A stretch of DNA of 64,000 nucleotides, taken from Ascidia mentula. Lineage: Eukaryota > Chordata > Ascidiacea > Phlebobranchia > Ascidiidae. The notes under the pieces are model-generated. The model saw nothing but the letters and a program-made list of their open reading frames with translations, was not told the DNA's origin and did not search any database. The DNA is taken from assembly GCA_947561715.1 (NCBI GenBank), contig OX387199.1:7569001-7633000 (forward strand), given 5' to 3'. Each line of letters begins with the position of its first letter. Within the stretch, counting starts at the first letter, position 1. Of the stretch, positions 56,921-64,000 are shown in pieces. The position numbers and the translations under genes are program-made.

Positions 56921-59183
56921 ATGACATCCACAAGCACCTCTGGTAGTATTTCTGTAAAGCTTCATCCACTTGTGATCATGAATGTATCTGACCATTGGAC
57001 AAGAGTTAGAGCACAGGAAGGAAGGAGTAAACAGGGTTTGTCCTCCCAACATTTATTGACGATCACTGCATTATTCTATTTTCATTTGCAAACTGATTTT
57101 AATAAATTACAGTATATGGAGCTTTGATTGGAAAGCAGAGTGGTCGTTCACTGGAAGTTTTTAATTCATTTGAGCTTCATTACATGGAAATTGAAGGGGA
57201 TGTAGTGATTGACAGAGAATATTACTACACAAAAGAGGAGCAGTGTAAGCTATGTTTATTATAAAAATCACAATGCACACAAACCTAGCACTTTATATGC
57301 TGTTTAGTTAAACAGGTTTTCAAAGACCTGGACTTCCTTGGTTGGTATACAACTGGTGGTGCACCCACTGAAAGTGATGTGAAGATTCACAAGCAAATTT
57401 GTGGAATAAATGAGAGTCCAATATTTCTAAAACTCAACCCCCAAGTTTCATCGACAGATGTAAGTGATTTTTATTTTTTGATTGGAAACGATGGAGATTT
57501 GATCAAAATTTTACGGCACTAATTTGTTTTTAATTGATGAATTGTATCTTCCAGTAGCTTGGAGTTGCAACTAATTTAACAAAAAAAAAACAACATGTAA
57601 CAAAGATTTAACAAAAAAAATAGCAAAATGAATGTCAAATGACTTGTGCTAATCACTTTACTTTGCTCTGTTTTGTACATTTAATTGTTATTTGTTCACA
57701 AATATTTAAAAACCTTTTGTTGTCCAAAATTTTAGTTACCCTTGTCAGTATATGAGTCAGTAATAGATGTGGCTGATGGGAATGCTGTAACAAGACTGGT
57801 TGCATTAAACTATACGCTGGCCACTGAGGAAGCTGAAAGAATTGGCGTGGATCATATCGCTAGAGTCTCAAACCTTGAATCCGGCACAGTATCATCTGGT
57901 ATGTATCTTTCATATTTCTGTTGAAAAAAAAGAAAACCTTTTACTACAAAAACTACGAATAACGTGCGAATTGTGCTGTATAAACATTGAGCATGCAGAT
58001 GTTGCAAAAGCGTTTGTTATTCCTGTCTGTCTTAATAACAAATAACTGCATACAAAATTTAAATTATTGATAGCCCACATAAAATTTTACCATGACACAA
58101 TTTTCCTTGTTATATATTCCATTCTTAAGTGTAGTAGTATTTTTCTGTACTGCATTAAAATCCTCTGAAGAAGTCTTTCCAAAACGTTTTTTCTGGCAAG
58201 GTTGTTTTACGTTGGCGTGGAATCTCCAAGACTTAAATCACCTAGAAAACTTACAAATTTTTCACCAAATGGTTGTGATTTTGTGTAATTTGCCTTGTTC
58301 TGTGTGTAAACGTTTGGCCATGTTCTCGTGTGAGGGACAAGTTCAACAGGTTTTGCTCAAAAAAGATGGTAGCACAGAAGCATAAAACCATGACTTATAT
58401 ATATATTTTTCTTGTCTAGCATCAGAACACCTACATAGCCAACACAACGCAATATCAATGCTCCACGCACGAATTCAGCTTATATTGGAGTATGTACAGG
58501 CAGTAAAAAACAATGAACTTCCCCGCAACCATGAGATACTTCGGGCTGCGCACGCCCTCTGCCGTCGTCTGCCCGTACTTGGTTCGGAATATTTGACGGA
58601 AGACCTCCAAGACGTAAGTTCACACAACAACATAACTTGCAGTTGTGGTTTATAAAGTACAATATACTTCAGCAAAGATATATATATATAGTATAGTATG
58701 GTATTGTGTGTTGGTTTAAATTGGTATCAAAAATTTCATTTTTACGTTTATACAGAAACTATTTCGGCCATTAGTAGCGTAACCTAAAAGTTTCGTACCG
58801 GGAATATGCAGGCCAGGACACCAAATATGGCACACGGACGTCTGTCTTTTTTAAATAGGGTCTCTACTTCTTTTATTGACCCCTCACAAAAATTTCATTT
58901 GCACGGGGATGAACTGTTCACTTGGTTAAGACTGAGGGCGACCCGTCGTCTAATATAGTTGCTTTTCTTTTACCTGACTGTACTAAAAGTTGCACTCTGC
59001 CTGTTGCACACATTACATCAACCAAACCACTCTCCTTTACAGCAATACAGCGACGTGACGCTTATGATGTACCTTGGTGTTATGAGCAAGGGAAGTCAGA
59101 CCATGAACCAATTCATTTCGAAATTCAACGTTTTGTTCGACCGACATGGGGCGAGCCGCAGGATGCGAGGATTGTTTTTGTGA
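56921..59183 (+). CDS. COPS6: COP9 signalosome subunit 6
   Basis: ATG 56921 ([20 protein letters not shown]). Exons: 56921-57036, 57112-57243, about 57314-57460, 57735-57900, 58421-58614 and 59042-59183. Matches human CSN6: ISDHW-type [102 protein letters not shown], and the end [16 protein letters not shown] with [11 protein letters not shown] domain without JAMM metal ligands, as expected of CSN6, which pairs with CSN5 for cullin deneddylation. Notable neighbour: ARIH2 acts with neddylated CRL5, but mere proximity proves nothing. Confidence 0.95.
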
Positions 59184-60128
59184 CAAAACAGTATTTCTAT
59201 CGTATATTGTTTTTTTTTACATAAATTGCCTGCAAGCCGAACCTGTGGTAAAGTTGCCGTTTTCTAGAAAAAAATTCTAACTAATGTCTTGTGTTGACAT
59301 GCGTCAGTTCAAATGTTGTGTGCTTAAAAGTGGCTGCTGAATTTTTCTTCCCATTTTACACGACTTGATCAATGGCCGCAGGTAACTCATTCAACATTGA
59401 AGTTTGAGATTTTATTTGCGACATTTCAATCATTCAAAAACTGAAATCGTTTGATGAAATTATTTATTTATGTGGATCTTTATCACTATTTCCTGCAGCA
59501 ATATTTAGACGCAAATTGACAGTATCTTTCAAAGTAAACGTCCATTTTGCATGTTGATTTGTTGGCAATCGAATCGACGTGGCATACCAAGATTTCAATG
59601 TCAATACCAATCAGTATATCTCCTATCATAAACCAATCGTTTTTACGATGCACGACCGCCAACAGCCTCCGTCTTGCGGTATAACACGACAACACGAATC
59701 TAAATCAAACAATTGATGCTGTTTTTGCAATCTCTCCATCAGGGCGTAAACCTGTCGTAGAAGACGACATAAACGCAATCTGCCCTTGTCCCTGTGTACA
59801 CGGCCGTTTACTGGTCGTTATGTCATCTCAGTAATGACAGCAATGCATTTTATTGCCGGATTGAGCATCGGCCTTAAACGAAGGTGCGACATACCTCTGG
59901 GCATAACTGCGCCGGTGCAGCCGTGATAACAGGCAAACTTCGGGTGATGCGCCTTAAAACAAGCCGAAATAGGAAGTGCTTTAGGTTTATGACATATAAC
60001 GGTGGTTATTACGAAATCTGTCAGTTGTAAGTTTTACGCAGTTGAAAAACGTACTGAAGAAGATAGTTAGTGTAGTATGAACTGAAAACTGAATCGTCTT
60101 CTATTGTCAAATATCCACGCCTCCCAAG
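59184..60128. other. Intergenic between COPS6 and the lectin gene
   Basis: No coding or RNA gene supported. Somewhat less AT-rich around 59740-59960. The last 100 bases upstream of 60129 presumably contain the lectin gene promoter. Confidence 0.4.
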
Positions 60129-63100
60129 ATGCCCAGCCTTCGCGTTTTTGTCAGCACATCATTCTTTTGCATCTTAACAGTGTCCTGGTTGTCTAATGGT
60201 TCCAGCATACTTCCAGATGCAGAAGGTATTGTTTAGGCCGCATTGTACGTATACGTGTGGATAATGCATTTTTGTCATGTCTATCTGTGCAGGCGGACCG
60301 AAACCGATGGTGTGCAAGCGAGTGGAAGATATCCCACCCCTGGAACCACGTAAGTGCATCTTTGGTTGTGTGTTTATGCTTGGTGTATGTTTCATGTAGA
60401 CTTTTTGTAGAAGTCTTTCTTAACCAGCTGACCGTGCCTAGTCCACACCGAGTTTATTGTGATTGGAACAGGGGTCAAGTGTGCAACACTGAGGAGTTTG
60501 AACGTAATAACGGTGCCATTTATTTGGGACAGGTGTGTCGTCGAGCTTAAAACTGTTTTTTTGTCATAGCATTTTAGATGATTATGCAACCGTTTTGTTA
60601 AAAGTATAAAGACAAATTTAAAACCTGAGTATATCAAAACTTTTGATGACGAAGCGAGCATTTTAATTGACTTATTTCATCCTTTTTTCGCACAGGACAT
60701 GGATTTGGGCGAAGAAAGTTTCAGCATTTTTGCTCACATTCGCTTGCGCCCGCGAGACGGCCTGGACAATTGGGGCGGACGAATTTTGAGCAAACGCACT
60801 TCCTACAAAACAGGATGGCAGTTTGTGGTCCCGAGCTTTTACACTCGTAAGTTTTGTGCGAGTTGTGGAGAAATAACGTCTATTTAACAATGAAACCACG
60901 ACCACAGGAGGAATCTCGATGTACATGAATGACGATCCAGGCCATATAACGTTTGGCGAGTCCACGATTCCCGACCTAACGTGGGTAACTGTCGGTGTGA
61001 CTGTCGACCGTGATACTTTCAGGTGGGTGTGTAACAGTAAATCATGATCTATACGAATAATGAAGTCATAACCGTCGCAGTAGCGTCCCTTCGCATTTAA
61101 ATTAAGAAGTAGCTCACGAAACCCATCATATTTTTATGGCATCCTTAGTGTTTCCGTCGAACCTACTTTGGGAGTCGTTGGTTAAGCCTAGAAAACTTTG
61201 ACGTGCTGCTTTCTGTGTTTTCTTTATGTCCATTCAGTTGTATGTCTTATATCTCATTCATTTAAGTACTGATAATGAACGCAGTTCGTTTTCGAAACGT
61301 CTACTTAACTTACGATGATTAGCAGCATGTTAGTTTTGGCGTTCATATACCTAGAAAACAGATGCATACACTTTTCTATACTGAAGCCGAATGATCCAGC
61401 TGGACAGGTCTTGACTTGGCCAATTCAGCCGACACCACAATTAATTATATATATATATATTTTTTTTTTGAACAGAAAACAGAACCTAGCAACTGTACAA
61501 GCTTATTACAATGGTCAGCCAGACGGAACCCCTTACATTCTCTTCATGAACACCACTTTGTCTTCAGACGCACCACTAACTATAGGTATAATGACAATAC
61601 TCAACAGATTTGAGTTGCCACCCTGTGCACAAATTAAACACTAATGACGGGGAGACATTTTACAAATCTATACTGGGAACCCACAATTGAATACGACTGG
61701 AATTGACGATGCCAAATAAAAGATCATAATGACGCTGATCGCCTGTCATTCTTTTTTTAGTTAACGCAGAAGTAATACCACGCTTTCGCATAGCAAGGCA
61801 GGATCGCCCCACTGCGCAGGCCCTTTATATTTGGCGATCACAGCTCTAATATTCTGATCATAAGGTTCAGGCTTCGTAGCCAAGGCATTGCTGATCCAGC
61901 TTGGCTGCGAAGCCTGTGAATCTTTTTTTAGTTTTTGTGTATTCGGTACAATTGACTTTATCGTTGAAGGTCATTGGATGTACGAAGACAACACTTTACA
62001 CAGTGGCAGAAAAGATTGGCGAAGCCCAAAGCGGAGACGCCACGTGCATAGATTCTATGGGGATATTCAAGACCTCACCGTGTGGAAGGAGGCGATCTCT
62101 GCAAGTCACATGTTACGTTACTCTGATGCCACTGTCTCAAAATGGATCGGTAGGTTGGTTGCGAATTTGATTTCGTGAAAATTTGCTTGTAAACTTTTTG
62201 ATCCAATTTGTTAACTAATTGTTACAGATTAAAGTCAGCTAGTTTATTAAAATAAGTTTGAAGTCGATGTTGCTCGCATTGGCACATTTGTTTCTGTCTA
62301 GCTGACTTCAATCTGATTCATTTCTTAATAAATTGTTGTTTGTATAAAAACAATGCACAGTCGAGGGATACATTCTGTCACAATTAAAGAACCAGTCCCC
62401 TTGACTAAATACTTCATTTAATAAATTGGTAGAGACAAACTTTTTTTTATACACCAACTTTGTATTGACAAAAAGTATCACTGTTTGCGATTTGCTGTAC
62501 TGTTATGTCATGTTAGATTTCGTGTCTGTAAAAATTACTTTCAATTTATCACAGGCAACATTCAGCCGTGTGCACCAACCTGGCGATCATTCGGTTGTAA
62601 ATGCTACAAGGTGTTTCCCACCCCACTTAACTTTAACAACGCGTGGGCAAACTGTGAGGAAGAGGGTGGCCGCTTGGTGGTGATAGACGAGATCCCAATC
62701 CAACAGTTCGTGTGGACGCTTGTAGTGACGTCATCCGACCAGGATTATTGGATAGGTAGCTAGATTCCATTAGTGGTTAATTTGGGATAAATATTTTCGT
62801 ATATCCTTCCATTTTCCTTTGGTAAATTGTATTATTTTGACGTGAAATTTGAAACATTTTTTTAGAACGTTTTCAAAAAGCCTATATAATGTTGCATATA
62901 CGATAATGCTGTTTCGCAACAATGTCCAAAAAATTTCGTATTTATTAGCGCACAAGTTTGTCCAACCGCACTCACTATTGTATATATGGGTAGAATATCC
63001 GTCATTTCCTCCTAAAACTTTATTGAGGTTAATTTTGGCATTTGCATCCGATCTGCATGAGCCGGTCGCTGCTTAAGCCGTTGTATGTTACCATATGGAC

Positions 63101-63658
63101 CGAACCAAAAGTGAAACCTAAGTCAAATTTCGCCAGTAGCGACTTTCATTAAAAATGTTTTAGAAACTAAAACTGTTGGCTTCCTAGGGTTGAACGATAC
63201 TATGAACGAAAACGTCTGGAAATTTTCATCTGGTTCTGAACTCAACTACTTTATCGGACAGTGGAACAATTTTCCTGACAAGTAGGCTTAATTTATTAAG
63301 TAAAATAACACATTCGTGCCTTTGTTACAAAGTTATTCCATTAAATTCAAATGACTTCGTAATCTCGTGGCGATTCGCTTGTTTCTTTAAACACCTTGTT
63401 TACCTTAAACTTGAGTCGTTTGCCAATTACCGACATTGCTATACAATTCCATAACCCTGTCATTAAACTTCACATAGCTCTTTTTCGTTGCTGCTGTTCA
63501 GCTTTTTGACGCTATGTATTTTCAGATTCCCCGACAAGGAATACAAAACCGATGACTGCGCCGAACTGCGCAAGTTGTATGCTGGAAAATGGAACGACGC
63601 TAATTGTAACAAGTATAACTCATACATCTGCGAAAGGGACTCGACCATCTGTGCTTGA
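60129..63658 (+). CDS. Secreted LamG/pentraxin-like plus C-type lectin protein
   Basis: ATG 60129 opens a signal peptide (MPSLRVFVSTSFFCILTVSW). Exons near 60129-60225, 60292-60350, 60404-60532, 60697-60845, 60907-61022, 61476-61585, 61966-62145, 62554-62756, 63189-63282 and 63526-63658. The middle part is a concanavalin-A-like LamG domain (CDWNRGQVCNTEEFERNNGA, FSIFAHIRLRPRDG, GFYGDIQDL-type RFYGDIQDLTVWKEAIS). The end is a C-type lectin domain: FGCKCYKVFPTPLNFNNAWA, CEEEGGRLVVIDE, DYWIGLNDT, and WNDANCNKYNSYICER. The WND calcium motif is kept; no EPN or QPD sugar motif is present, so ligand choice is unclear. Likely extracellular recognition or immunity. Orthologue not named. Confidence 0.8.
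61868..61915. repeat. Near-perfect 17-bp stem hairpin in a lectin-gene intron
   Basis: CAGGCTTCGTAGCCAAG and CTTGGCTGCGAAGCCTG pair with one mismatch around a 14-nt loop. CTTCGCAGCCAAGGCATTGC also occurs in the SINE-like block at 49766, so this is a small dispersed repeat, not a gene-specific element. Confidence 0.6.
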
Positions 63659-64000
63659 ATTACACATTCACTCTGTCAGAAATTGATTTTTTGTATTATT
63701 TATGTTCATGTGGGGATGGCCATGCACTCTTTCGTGCCAATAAATCGCTTGAAATTGTGGTCTGGCATTGTTTTATTAAGCTTTACTTTATACCATTCAA
63801 ATTTCTTGTTGCGTTTATGACGACTTGCTTGCAACATGATACGACATTATAGTGAGCATATTATTGCCACATAATTGTGCTTTGTGTTAAATGTTGTCGG
63901 TATTCGAAAACTCAACCTTCCCAATATATAGAAATCTAACCAATGGCAACACAAGGTAGCTACGCTAAACATTTAACACCAAAATGTATGGAAGTTGATG
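63659..64000. other. 3' UTR and flank of the lectin gene
   Basis: AATAAA at about 63739-63744 follows the stop by roughly 80 bp and is the likely poly(A) signal. No further gene is seen up to the window end. Confidence 0.5.

Overview
The window reads as animal nuclear DNA: AT-rich, intron-rich genes with GT-AG introns that are often short, flanked by transposons and satellites. Conserved genes (DENND6, ARIH2, MCM2, ABHD14, GCNA, COPS6) place it in Metazoa. The compact introns and a secreted LamG plus C-type lectin protein fit an invertebrate deuterostome, perhaps a tunicate; the species assignment is inference.

Left half (1-32.5 kb): a minus-strand tandem array of a serine/threonine kinase gene family with a long, fast-evolving exon-rich tail. 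Copy B (27783-32251) is complete from ATG to stop. Copy A (4451 down past base 1) has lost most of the kinase C-lobe through an in-frame deletion. Between them, 16.0-27.7 kb holds tail-only paralogues, partial exon duplications and two copies of the family's upstream region, as if a middle unit lost its kinase domain. A perfect CRE palindrome lies about 130 bp upstream of both kinase ATGs.

Inside this array, at 4879-15998, sits an 11.1-kb DNA transposon with long terminal inverted repeats and a 9-bp target duplication (GACTTAAAT). Both arms are ~62-bp minisatellites in inverted orientation; the left arm has a ~680-bp higher-order period. The core carries a spliced plus-strand gene resembling the ALS2CR8/CARF family and, on the minus strand, a run of 23-36-bp micro-exons that keep one open frame. 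Nested in it are a MITE-like repeat and a ~190-bp insertion with a 13-bp target duplication that carries a complete-looking hammerhead ribozyme motif. No DDE transposase was recognised.

Right half (32.9-63.7 kb): ordinary host genes. DENND6 (+), ARIH2 (-), MCM2 (+), ABHD14 (+), GCNA (-), COPS6 (+), and a secreted LamG/C-type-lectin gene (+). ARIH2/MCM2 and GCNA/COPS6 are head-to-head pairs with E2F-like sites between them. One MCM2 intron holds a hAT-like element with 8-bp target duplications and a second small element nested inside it; another holds an inverted pair of tRNA-like SINE segments.
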